Source of the DNA: Lachnospiraceae bacterium
GTDB taxonomy: Bacteria; Bacillota; Clostridia; Lachnospirales; Lachnospiraceae
Length of the DNA stretch: 18,462 bases
Reading direction: 5' to 3'
Assembly: GCA_900763175.1 (NCBI GenBank)
Contig: CAAFJI010000063.1
Span: forward strand, 1-18,462
A program made the position numbers and the translations under genes. The notes under the pieces were generated by a model, which was not told the origin of the DNA, did not search any database, and was given only the letters and a program-made list of their open reading frames with translations. Shown piece by piece: positions 1 to 7,549 of this stretch (position 1 is its first letter; each line of letters opens with the position of its first letter).

Positions 1-25
1 ACAGTTATCAGAAAGGAATAAAAAT

Positions 26-1330
26 ATGAAAAAAAGATATGTTCTTGCTGCGCTGGCAGCTATGACAGTACTTGCAGGCTGTGGAGATAATGCTTCTCAG
101 CAGAAAAACACGGACAATACTACCCAGGAGAGCACAACAGAGGATGATCTGACAGCTGCAGATCCGGATGAAGATGGAGAAGAACTGGATCCTGAATTTT
201 CCCAGGATGTAGAGAATAATGAAGTGATCGATGCCGATGACGCAGAGGAAGAAGTGGCGCTTGATCCCATTACTCCTTCTGAATATCTGGTTCAGAATGC
301 TTCTGATTATGTAACTCTTGGAGACTATGATGGTGTAGAGGTTACCAGGTACACCTATGAGATCACTGATGATATGGTGCAGGATGAGATTCAGGAAGAA
401 CTGGCAGATGCCAGCGATGAGCAGTCTACCAATGCACCTTCCGAGGACGGAAATATTGTATATATGAATCTTACTGCCACTGTGGAGGGTGAGGAAGCTG
501 CTGATCCTGACGAGACTTTTATCACTTTGGGACAGGAAGAATTTGGTGCAGAATTTGACCAGAAGCTGACAGGTGTTTCTACAGGAGACAAACTGGATTT
601 CAGCATCACATACGGAGATGACACCTGGCAGGAAGACTGGCAGGGAAAAACCGTTGACTTTTCAGTGGAGATAACAGATGTTACAGCTTCCAATACTCCG
701 GAATATGATGAGGATTATGTGAAGAATTATACCGGGTATGACACGAAGGAAGAATATGAGGCTTCTGTAAAAGAATATCTGGAGCAGTCCTATGAGGAAC
801 AGAGTACTTATGATGAGGCAGAAGATCTGATTTCTGCCTGCCTGGCACGTACAGAGTTTACGGGAGAATATCCGGACGACCTGTTTGAGGCATGCAGGGA
901 AGAGGCACTCTCCGGTTATTCCATGTTTGTAGAGGAAGACGGAGATGTAAATGATGTGCTGGATATGTTCGGGGTTACAGAGGATGATATTGCAGAAGAA
1001 GCCAAAAATCTTGTAAACCGCCGCCTCTTCATCAGTGCATATGCCGAAGCCAATAATATTGAGGTAACAGAAGATGAATACGTGAATTATGTGAATGAGT
1101 ATGCTGACTACTATGGCGAGAGTCCTGCTGATTTTGAGACTCTTTATACACGGGAAACGCTTGTAAATGCCCTTTATGAGAGCAAGGTAACAGAGCTTCT
1201 TCTGGAAAAGGCAAACGTGACAGAAACTCCATATACACCAGAAGAGTATGATGAAGAGGAATCCAAAGAAGATGACACGCTTGATGATCTGGAAATCGTA
1301 GAAGAAGGAGAAGAAGGCGTAGCTGAATAA
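26..1330 (+). CDS. Trigger-factor-like extracytoplasmic foldase lipoprotein
   Basis: 434 aa. The N-terminus is a lipoprotein signal peptide: basic MKKR, hydrophobic stretch, lipobox L-A-G-C with the lipidated cysteine at residue 19. A very acidic, probably disordered linker follows (about 20-82). Residues about 95-222 resemble the trigger factor core, with an FKBP-type peptidyl-prolyl isomerase domain at about 140-222 (pattern ITLGQEEFGAEFDQKLTGV, then a GD/GK-containing beta region ending VEITDV). Residues about 225-400 resemble the helical trigger factor C-terminal chaperone domain, and an acidic tail closes the protein. The start follows AGAAAGGA at 10-17. Cytosolic trigger factor has no signal peptide, so this is most likely a membrane-anchored foldase acting on secreted proteins, comparable in role to PrsA (inference). 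Prolyl isomerase activity itself is not certain from sequence. No clear terminator follows. Confidence 0.85.
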   Translation: MKKRYVLAALAAMTVLAGCGDNASQQKNTDNTTQESTTEDDLTAADPDEDGEELDPEFSQDVENNEVIDADDAEEEVALDPITPSEYLVQNASDYVTLGDYDGVEVTRYTYEITDDMVQDEIQEELADASDEQSTNAPSEDGNIVYMNLTATVEGEEAADPDETFITLGQEEFGAEFDQKLTGVSTGDKLDFSITYGDDTWQEDWQGKTVDFSVEITDVTASNTPEYDEDYVKNYTGYDTKEEYEASVKEYLEQSYEEQSTYDEAEDLISACLARTEFTGEYPDDLFEACREEALSGYSMFVEEDGDVNDVLDMFGVTEDDIAEEAKNLVNRRLFISAYAEANNIEVTEDEYVNYVNEYADYYGESPADFETLYTRETLVNALYESKVTELLLEKANVTETPYTPEEYDEEESKEDDTLDDLEIVEEGEEGVAE

Positions 1331-1404
1331 AATCTGAAGATTTGGCAAAACACACTTTCAACGTCATAATGTTCTTTGATTAACATTTTTTATAAATTTA
1401 AGCC

Positions 1405-1433
1405 TTTTAATTTAGATGTGATTATGATATAGT
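1405..1433 (+). promoter_or_regulatory. Probable sigma-A promoter of the M3 peptidase gene
   Basis: A -10 element TATAGT (1428-1433) lies 17 bp after a weak -35 TTTTAA (1405-1410), in a very AT-rich stretch between two same-strand genes. Only the -10 is convincing. Start of transcription would be near 1440, giving a leader of about 80 nt that contains the hairpin at 1449-1498. Confidence 0.5.
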
Positions 1434-1448
1434 AAATAATATGCGACA

Positions 1449-1498
1449 ATGGACGGACAGCATTCTGAAGATAAGCTTTAGGAAGTTTGTCCGCCCAT
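1449..1498 (+). promoter_or_regulatory. Leader hairpin upstream of the M3 peptidase
   Basis: Arms ATGGACGGACA (1449-1459) and TGTCCGCCCAT (1488-1498) pair over 11 positions with one mismatch, around a 28-nt loop. There is no T-run after it, so it is not an intrinsic terminator. It ends 12 nt before the ribosome site AGGAGG (1511-1516). It could stabilise the 5' end of the mRNA or bind a regulator; function unknown. Confidence 0.5.
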
Positions 1499-1522
1499 TT
1501 GTGTCTATAAAGGAGGAACGAG

Positions 1523-3199
1523 ATGAAATTTTCAGAAATGCCTTACACTCGTGTGGATTTTCCAGCTGTAATTGCACAGGCACAGGAGATTATCCAGCGC
1601 GCATCTTCTGCGAAGAGCGGAGAAGAGCAGTTCGAGATTCATCAGGAATTTAACAAGCTGATGGATCACGTGAGAACTCTTTACACCATCGCCCATATCC
1701 GCAGGGATGGAGATGTGACAAATGAGTTTTATGACGGCGAGAAGAGCTACTATGATGAGAAGCTCCCGGAACTGAACGCAGTGACAAATGAGTATAAGAA
1801 AGTACTTTTTGCCACTCCATATCGTCAGTATATGGAAGAGAAAATCGGACCGGTTGCATTTAAGTCCATGGAACTGGAGATGAAATCTTTCGATGACAGT
1901 CTGATTCCGCTGATGCAGGAGGAGAATGCCCTTGCTTCCCGTTACAGCAAGCTGATCGCTTCTGCCAAGATCATGTGGGAAGGAGAAGAACTGAACCTTT
2001 CCCTTATGCGTAAATATATGCGCTCCCAGGATCGGAATACCCGTAAGAAAGCATGGGATGCTTTTTCAGGCTTCTTTGAGGAGAACCAGGCTGAGCTTGA
2101 TGAAATCTACGATCTGATGGTGAAGAACCGCACCAGACAGGCACAGATGCTGGGCTTTGAGAATTACATTGATATGGGCTACTGCCGCATGAATCGTAAT
2201 TCTTATACCAAGGAAGATGTACAGAAGCTTCGCGAGCAGATTAAGACTGTATTTGTACCGTTAGCTTCCAGAATGCACAAGAACCGTCAGGCACGCCTTG
2301 GGGCAGATGCACTTCGTTATTATGATATGGGGGTTTATTTCCCACAGGGAGATCCGGCACCGATTGGTACTCCTGAGGAGATTCTTGAGAGTGGCCGCAA
2401 AATGTACACCGAGATGTCTGATGAGACAAGGGATTTCTTCAACATGATGATGGAGAATGAGCTTTTTGATGTATTCGGACGTAAGAATAAGGCTACTGGT
2501 GGTTACATGACGGAGCTTCCGGATTATGGTGTACCGTTTATTTTTGCAAACTTTAACGGAACCAGTGGTGATGTGGATGTAATCACACATGAGTGTGGAC
2601 ATGCATTTCAGAGTTATGTATCCTGCAAGGATCCGATCACCGATCATTCCAGGTATCTGACCATGGAGACTGCTGAAATCCATTCCATGTCCATGGAATT
2701 CTTTGCGGAACCATGGATCGAGCTTTTCTTCGGGGAAAGAGGGGATGATTACCGCAAGATGCACCTTGAGGATGCCATCGACTTTATTCCTTATGGAACA
2801 ATGGTGGATGAATTCCAGCATATTGTATACGGCAATCCTGAGCTTACACCTAAGGAGCGACGTGATGCATGGAACAAGCTGGAGCAGGAGTACCGTCCAT
2901 ATATGGATTCAACTGGCTGTAGGTTTATGGAAGAAGGCGGTTACTGGCAGAGACAGCATCACATTTTTGAGATGCCTTTCTACTATATTGATTATGTACT
3001 TGCACAGCTTTGTGCATTCCAGTTTAAGATCCGCATGGAGAAAGATCATGACGCTGCATGGGCTGATTATATGAAGCTCTGCCGGCTTTCTGCAAGTGAT
3101 TTCTATCCGTCCATGCTGAAACAGGTGGGACTTACAGTTCCATTTACAGATGGCTGCATTCAGAAGATTGTGGATGAGCTGGATAAGAAGCTGGGTTGA
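1523..3199 (+). CDS. pepF: M3 family oligoendopeptidase (zinc metallopeptidase)
   Basis: 558 aa, no signal peptide, so cytoplasmic. The zinc site HECGH is at residues 356-360 (H356 and H360 bind zinc, E357 is catalytic). The expected third ligand glutamate follows 25 residues later at E385 in TAEIHSMSMEF, exactly as in M3 enzymes. The length is normal for the M3 oligoendopeptidase group. The start is fixed by AGGAGG at 1511-1516. Family members cut short peptides, typically after import, and an oligopeptide importer begins 0.85 kb downstream, so a role in peptide nutrition is a sensible inference. The symbol pepF is a family label; the exact subfamily (PepF versus related M3B) cannot be settled by eye. 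Confidence 0.92.
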   Translation: MKFSEMPYTRVDFPAVIAQAQEIIQRASSAKSGEEQFEIHQEFNKLMDHVRTLYTIAHIRRDGDVTNEFYDGEKSYYDEKLPELNAVTNEYKKVLFATPYRQYMEEKIGPVAFKSMELEMKSFDDSLIPLMQEENALASRYSKLIASAKIMWEGEELNLSLMRKYMRSQDRNTRKKAWDAFSGFFEENQAELDEIYDLMVKNRTRQAQMLGFENYIDMGYCRMNRNSYTKEDVQKLREQIKTVFVPLASRMHKNRQARLGADALRYYDMGVYFPQGDPAPIGTPEEILESGRKMYTEMSDETRDFFNMMMENELFDVFGRKNKATGGYMTELPDYGVPFIFANFNGTSGDVDVITHECGHAFQSYVSCKDPITDHSRYLTMETAEIHSMSMEFFAEPWIELFFGERGDDYRKMHLEDAIDFIPYGTMVDEFQHIVYGNPELTPKERRDAWNKLEQEYRPYMDSTGCRFMEEGGYWQRQHHIFEMPFYYIDYVLAQLCAFQFKIRMEKDHDAAWADYMKLCRLSASDFYPSMLKQVGLTVPFTDGCIQKIVDELDKKLG

Positions 3200-3279
3200 G
3201 TCATCAGGCAAAGACTATGAGAAGGAAAAGCACTTTCAGGTAATAGATTGGGAACTCACAGGAAAGTTGAGGCAGAATT

Positions 3280-3852
3280 GTGAAAAAATATGGGAATGAT
3301 TACCGCCAGAGAGGGGAAAAATTTGAATATACCGGAAAATGGTATGGCAGCAGCCTGTCAGTGAAGGAACTGAAAAGACATGCCCTTAACAATACAGGCC
3401 TTATGGCAGCCGCCCTTGTGATCTATTTTGCCAGCTTAATGCTGAACAATGAAGGCAGCAGGATCTTCTGGATATTGCTTCCCTATATGGTAGTAGTCTT
3501 CCCTGTTTCTTATGGAATCATGGGAGGGGCGTCCTTATTCCTTTTTTGCAGACAGCAGGAGGGAAAAGCAGGTAACTCACAGGTGCTAATCCCGGAAGAG
3601 CATATAGGGCATATGACCTGTGCCCAATATGAAAAAGGGGTGCGACGTCCGGTAAGATGCAGCATTGCCATCACAGTACTGGGACTTTTTACAAGCGTGG
3701 CAAACCTGATTTTTTTGTTAAAAGATTTCGAAAATCTTATTTTTACAAGGGAACTATTATTCGAGGCTGCTGCTGTGTTGATTTTAGTACTGGGAAGTGT
3801 TAGCACTGTGCAAAACTGGCAGATTAAAGCGAAATTTACAAATTTTGAGTGA
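3280..3852 (+). CDS. Small four-helix membrane protein, function unknown
   Basis: 190 aa starting at GTG; a weak AGGAAAG stands about 14 nt upstream, so the start is less certain than its neighbours. Hydrophobic segments at about 38-56, 62-90, 127-147 and 157-176 suggest four membrane helices, with a basic cytoplasmic N-terminus and a polar loop at about 91-126. I recognise no family motif or catalytic residues. The gene is 80 bp after the peptidase gene with no terminator or clear promoter between, so the two are probably co-transcribed. Confidence 0.7.
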   Translation: MKKYGNDYRQRGEKFEYTGKWYGSSLSVKELKRHALNNTGLMAAALVIYFASLMLNNEGSRIFWILLPYMVVVFPVSYGIMGGASLFLFCRQQEGKAGNSQVLIPEEHIGHMTCAQYEKGVRRPVRCSIAITVLGLFTSVANLIFLLKDFENLIFTRELLFEAAAVLILVLGSVSTVQNWQIKAKFTNFE

Positions 3853-3912
3853 AAATCTTTCAGTTTTTGACAATTATGGACAAAATTCCAGACATATTTC
3901 GCCATATAGCTA

Positions 3913-3940
3913 TTGCACATGTAATAAAACATGGTAAAAT
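3913..3940 (+). promoter_or_regulatory. Probable sigma-A promoter of the opp operon
   Basis: TTGCAC (3913-3918), 16-bp spacer, TAAAAT (3935-3940). Both hexamers are close to consensus, and the site lies 115 bp before the oppA start in a 202-bp intergenic gap. A perfect TTGACA at 3867-3872 lacks a convincing -10 at the right distance and may be chance or a second weak promoter. Confidence 0.6.
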
Positions 3941-3951
3941 AGAGAGGTATA

Positions 3952-3975
3952 AGACAACAAATTTTCAGGTTGTCT
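3952..3975 (+). promoter_or_regulatory. Stem-loop at the start of the oppA leader
   Basis: AGACAAC (3952-3958) and GTTGTCT (3969-3975) form a perfect 7-bp stem with a 10-nt loop, just after the predicted transcription start. It has no T-run. It may protect the 5' end of the opp message or mark an operator; I cannot tell which. Confidence 0.45.
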
Positions 3976-4029
3976 GTAGTAGCTGGCCTCAGGAGTCTCC
4001 AACAGGCTCTGATGAATAGTTACAATAAA

Positions 4030-4056
4030 ATATCTTAAAAAAGGAGGATAAGATAT
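4030..4056 (+). promoter_or_regulatory. Hairpin presenting the oppA ribosome binding site in its loop
   Basis: ATATCTTA (4030-4037) and TAAGATAT (4049-4056) are perfectly complementary over 8 bp. The 11-nt loop AAAAAGGAGGA holds the Shine-Dalgarno sequence, and the last two stem bases are the first two bases of the oppA ATG. The stem is all A/T but for one pair, so it is weak. Confidence 0.55.
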
Positions 4057-6355
4057 GAACAAGAAGAAGTTAATGGCCCTGTTATTAACAGGTGTCATGG
4101 CAGCATCAACAGTGAGTGTTCCTGTTTTTGCTGAGGATGCAGACGCTGCAGAAGACACAGCTGATGCAGCAGAAGAGACTGAGGGAGGTTCTTCCGATAC
4201 ACCGCTGGTTGTTGGACAGACCAACTTCTCCGAGAAATTCTGTGGAATGTTCGCAGAAGCAGTTCCGGATCAGCAGATCTCCGATATCGTAGGAGCATAT
4301 CTGTTTGATAACGACCGCGCAGGTGCTGTTATCTACAATGGTATTGAGGGAGAAACTACTGAGTATAACGGAACAGAGTATACTTACACAGGACTTTCTG
4401 ATATCACAGTTACACAGGGCGAGGATGAGACTGTTTATGACATCAAACTTCGCGATGATGTAAAATTCTCTGATGGTGAGCCGCTTACCGCAGATGACCT
4501 TATTTTCACATTATATGTATATTCAGATACTGATTACGATGGAAATGCAACTCTGTACTCCACCAACATCAAAGGTATGAAGAACTACCGTCTGAATTCC
4601 ACAGCAGCAGACTCTATCACAGATGAGGACGTTGCAAATGTATTAGCTGACATGCCAGACGAAGTAGCAGAGAAGGTGAAATCTGACCTGATCGTTCCGC
4701 TTCTTACCTCTGAGTATGACTGGGCACAGACTGCATGGGAAGATTACGCAGACGCTTACGGTGTTGCAAGCGGTGACGAATTCTTCGCAATGCTCTACGC
4801 TACCGAAGACGGCTACAGCGTAGACGGCAAAGACCAGGATACAATCATTAATGAGATCGCTGACCAGTATGGTACAGATTATGTAGCTCTTGCAACTGCA
4901 TACGGCGATGAGGAATATTTCAATGAAGATGCTACAACAATTGCACAGGAATACCTGGTAGAGCAGAAAACTGCTGCAGGTGAGGGCGAGGAAGTTGCTA
5001 ACATCGAAGGAATCAAGAAACTTGGCGATTACGAAGTTGAGATCACAACAGACGGATTCTCTGCTACTACAATCTACAATCTTGGCGTAATCGTTGAGCC
5101 AATGCATTACTATGGTGATGCTTCTCTTTATGACTATGACAACAATCAGTTCGGTTTCACAAGAGGCGACCTTTCCGCAGTACGTGACAAAGCAAACCAG
5201 CCACTTGGTGCAGGTCCTTACAAATTTGTGAAATATGAGAACAAGACCGTATATCTGGAAGCAAACGAGAACTACTACAAAGGTGCTCCTAAGATCAAGT
5301 ACCTTCAGTGGAGAGAGACTTCCGACGCAGATAAGATTGCCGGTGTTGAGCAGGGTACAATCGATCTTTCCGATCCATCCGGAAGCAAATCTGCATTTGA
5401 CCAGATCAAGAGCATCAACAGCAACGGCGAGCTTGATGGCGACAAGATCATGGTTAACGCAACAGACAACCTTGGATATGGATACATCGGTATCAACGCT
5501 GACACTGTAAAAGTTGGTGATGATGGAAGCTCTGATGCATCCAAGGATTTAAGAAAAGCAATTGCAACTGTATTTGCTGTATATCGTGACGTAGCAATCG
5601 ATTCCTACTATGGCGATGCTGCTTCCGTAATCAACTACCCGATCTCCAATACATCCTGGGCAGCTCCGCAGAAATCTGATGCAGATTATAAGGCAGCTTA
5701 CTCTGTAGATGTTGATGGAAATCCGCTTTACACAGACGACATGTCTGATGATGAGAAATTTGCAGCAGCTACACAGGCAGCTCTTGGCTACCTTGAGGCA
5801 GCTGGCTACACTGTAGAAGATGGCAAAGTAACAGCAGCTCCGGAAGGTGCTAAGATGTCCTATGAGATCATCATCGGCGCTGACGGAAGTGGAGATCACC
5901 CAAGCTTTGCAATCCTTACAGATGCTAAGGCAGCACTTGAGTCCATCGGATTCACACTTGAGATCAATGACGTTACAGACTCTAACATCATGTGGGATGC
6001 TTTAAATGCAGGTACAGCAGAAATGTGGGCAGCTGCATGGCAGGCAACAATCGATCCTGATATGTATCAGACATACCACAGCGAGAGCGTAAAGAGTAAC
6101 TACTACCACATCAATGACGCTACACTGGATCAGGATATTATCGACGCTCGTTCTTCCGCAGATCAGGAATACAGAAAATCTGTTTACAAACAGTGCCTGG
6201 ATATCATTCTTGACTGGGCAGTTGAGATTCCGGTATATCAGAGACAGAACTGCATTATCTACAGCCCTGAGCGTGTAAATGCAGATACCTTTACAAAAGA
6301 TGTTTCTACATTCTATTATTGGTATAAAGATATCGAGAACATCGAGATGAACTAA
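4055..6355 (+). CDS. oppA: Oligopeptide ABC transporter substrate-binding protein with internal insert
   Basis: 766 aa, against roughly 540 for usual family-5 binding proteins. A signal peptide with an AxA-type site ends at about A26 (PVFA|ED); there is no lipobox cysteine, unlike most Gram-positive OppA proteins. An acidic linker (27-45) follows. The family-5 signature is at about 131-155 (KLRDDVKFSDGEPLTADDL). Canonical lobes continue at about 315-440 (GAGPYKF, then NENYYKGAPKIKYLQW) and about 460-766. Residues about 185-312 are an extra acidic, mainly helical-looking segment with no counterpart in standard OppA. The protein should capture peptides outside the membrane and deliver them to OppBC. 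First gene of an A-B-C-D-F operon; AGGAGGA in a hairpin loop precedes the start. Oligopeptide versus dipeptide specificity is not resolvable from sequence. Confidence 0.9.
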   Translation: MNKKKLMALLLTGVMAASTVSVPVFAEDADAAEDTADAAEETEGGSSDTPLVVGQTNFSEKFCGMFAEAVPDQQISDIVGAYLFDNDRAGAVIYNGIEGETTEYNGTEYTYTGLSDITVTQGEDETVYDIKLRDDVKFSDGEPLTADDLIFTLYVYSDTDYDGNATLYSTNIKGMKNYRLNSTAADSITDEDVANVLADMPDEVAEKVKSDLIVPLLTSEYDWAQTAWEDYADAYGVASGDEFFAMLYATEDGYSVDGKDQDTIINEIADQYGTDYVALATAYGDEEYFNEDATTIAQEYLVEQKTAAGEGEEVANIEGIKKLGDYEVEITTDGFSATTIYNLGVIVEPMHYYGDASLYDYDNNQFGFTRGDLSAVRDKANQPLGAGPYKFVKYENKTVYLEANENYYKGAPKIKYLQWRETSDADKIAGVEQGTIDLSDPSGSKSAFDQIKSINSNGELDGDKIMVNATDNLGYGYIGINADTVKVGDDGSSDASKDLRKAIATVFAVYRDVAIDSYYGDAASVINYPISNTSWAAPQKSDADYKAAYSVDVDGNPLYTDDMSDDEKFAAATQAALGYLEAAGYTVEDGKVTAAPEGAKMSYEIIIGADGSGDHPSFAILTDAKAALESIGFTLEINDVTDSNIMWDALNAGTAEMWAAAWQATIDPDMYQTYHSESVKSNYYHINDATLDQDIIDARSSADQEYRKSVYKQCLDIILDWAVEIPVYQRQNCIIYSPERVNADTFTKDVSTFYYWYKDIENIEMN

Positions 6356-6367
6356 AGGTATAAACTG

Positions 6368-6521
6368 AAGAAGTCAGACTAGCGCAGTGGGCTCACCCTA
6401 ACAAGTGAGCCCACTGCCTTACTGGCAGTATGCCTTGGGTACTGATGTGTGCCGGGGCATTGCATACAGCCAGAACCGGCAGGACACACTGCCAGTAAGA
6501 ACATCACAGTCAGAACTTCTT
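6368..6521 (+). other. Structured intercistronic RNA between oppA and oppB
   Basis: The 197-bp gap is almost entirely inverted repeats. A perfect 13-bp stem GCAGTGGGCTCAC (6384-6396) / GTGAGCCCACTGC (6405-6417) has an 8-nt loop. Right after it, a perfect 12-bp stem CTTACTGGCAGT (6418-6429) / ACTGCCAGTAAG (6488-6499) encloses an inner helix TGCCGG (6450-6455) / CCGGCA (6476-6481), which GTG/CAC extends past a 3-nt bulge. AAGAAGT (6368-6374) and ACTTCTT (6515-6521) can close the whole set. No T-run follows any stem, so it is not a plain terminator. Such elements after binding-protein genes often protect the upstream mRNA and lower expression of the permease genes; that role is inferred. Confidence 0.75.
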
Positions 6522-6552
6522 ACCCTGATACTGGAAAGGACAGATAAACTAA

Positions 6553-7539
6553 ATGAAGAAATTTATTGTACGTCGTGTACTTCTGGGAGCGATGATTCTG
6601 TTCTTCGTTTCCATGATTATTTACTCAATTGAGAGAAGCCTTCCTACCTCTTATGTAGAAGGAAGAGCCCGCGATATGTCCATGAAACAGGGCGCTAAGC
6701 CTTATGATGAGCTGGTTGCGGAATTAAATGCCTCCTATGGATTGGATAAGCCGGTCCTGGAAGGATATTTTGTATGGCTTGGAAAAGCATTTCACGGTGA
6801 GTTTGGAGAATCCTGGATCTTCCATCAGCCGGTAACCAAGAAATTCTCCAGTGTAATCTGGTATTCCTTTGTACTGGCACTGGCCTCGTTCCTGTTGGAG
6901 ATCATAATCGCGATCCCTCTGGGAATCATATCGGCCACCAAGCAGTACAGCAAAGTAGACTATGCGGTGACGGTGTTTGCCCTCATCGGTATTTCCCTGC
7001 CGTCCTTCTTCTTTGCCACTATTTTGAAATGGATCTTCTCCATCAATCTGAAATGGGTGGACCTGTATGGTATTGTAAGCCGTATGCATGAGTCTTACGG
7101 CAGTGTTGGAAAGGTACTGGATATGGCTCAGCATCTGATCCTTCCGGTGATCACCCTGACCATTGTCAGCGTTGGTTCCCTGATGCGTTATACCAGAACC
7201 AACATGCTGGAGGTATTAAATGCAGACTACATCCGTACTGCAAGAGCTAAGGGCGTACCGGAGAAGAAGGTGGTCTATCACCATGCATTCCGAAATACTC
7301 TGATTCCGATCATCACCATCCTTGGAAGTACACTTCCAAACCTGTTTGGCGGAGCCATGATCACAGAGACCTTGTTCCAGATCCCGGGAATCGGATACAC
7401 ATCCTATCAGGCACTGACCCAGGGTGATATTCCGTTTACCATGTTCTATATGGTATTCCTGGCATTTCTTACATTGACCGGCAATCTGATCGCAGACATC
7501 CTGTACGCTGTGGCAGATCCAAGGGTACGAGTAAATTAG
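6553..7539 (+). CDS. oppB: Oligopeptide ABC transporter permease OppB
   Basis: 328 aa, normal for OppB/DppB. It has an N-terminal helix (about 9-29), an extracytoplasmic loop containing LNASYGLDKPVLEGYFVWL-type sequence typical of the family, then helices at about 100-125, 135-160, 192-215, 252-275 and 295-320. The cytoplasmic EAA coupling loop is at about 222-250 (ADYIRTARAKGVPEKKV, then HHAFRNTLIP), where it contacts the ATPases. AAAGGA (6535-6540) lies 12 nt before the ATG. It forms the membrane channel with OppC; the next gene starts 10 bp after its stop codon. Confidence 0.94.
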   Translation: MKKFIVRRVLLGAMILFFVSMIIYSIERSLPTSYVEGRARDMSMKQGAKPYDELVAELNASYGLDKPVLEGYFVWLGKAFHGEFGESWIFHQPVTKKFSSVIWYSFVLALASFLLEIIIAIPLGIISATKQYSKVDYAVTVFALIGISLPSFFFATILKWIFSINLKWVDLYGIVSRMHESYGSVGKVLDMAQHLILPVITLTIVSVGSLMRYTRTNMLEVLNADYIRTARAKGVPEKKVVYHHAFRNTLIPIITILGSTLPNLFGGAMITETLFQIPGIGYTSYQALTQGDIPFTMFYMVFLAFLTLTGNLIADILYAVADPRVRVN

Positions 7540-7549
7540 GAGGAAAAAC

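Noticed and set aside
662..1348. Open frame on the minus strand opposite the foldase gene
   Set aside because: The hydrophobic, Phe/Ile-rich translation mirrors the Glu/Asp-rich codons of the lipoprotein on the other strand; no family features.
3960..3974. Possible CodY box in the oppA leader
   Set aside because: AATTTTCAG matches the first part of the CodY consensus AATTTTCWGAAAATT, but the second half is poor (about five mismatches in 15). Opp operons are common CodY targets, yet the site is too weak to list.
6405..6632. Short open frame across the oppA-oppB gap
   Set aside because: It runs through the inverted repeats and into oppB in another frame, has no ribosome site, and its translation resembles nothing.
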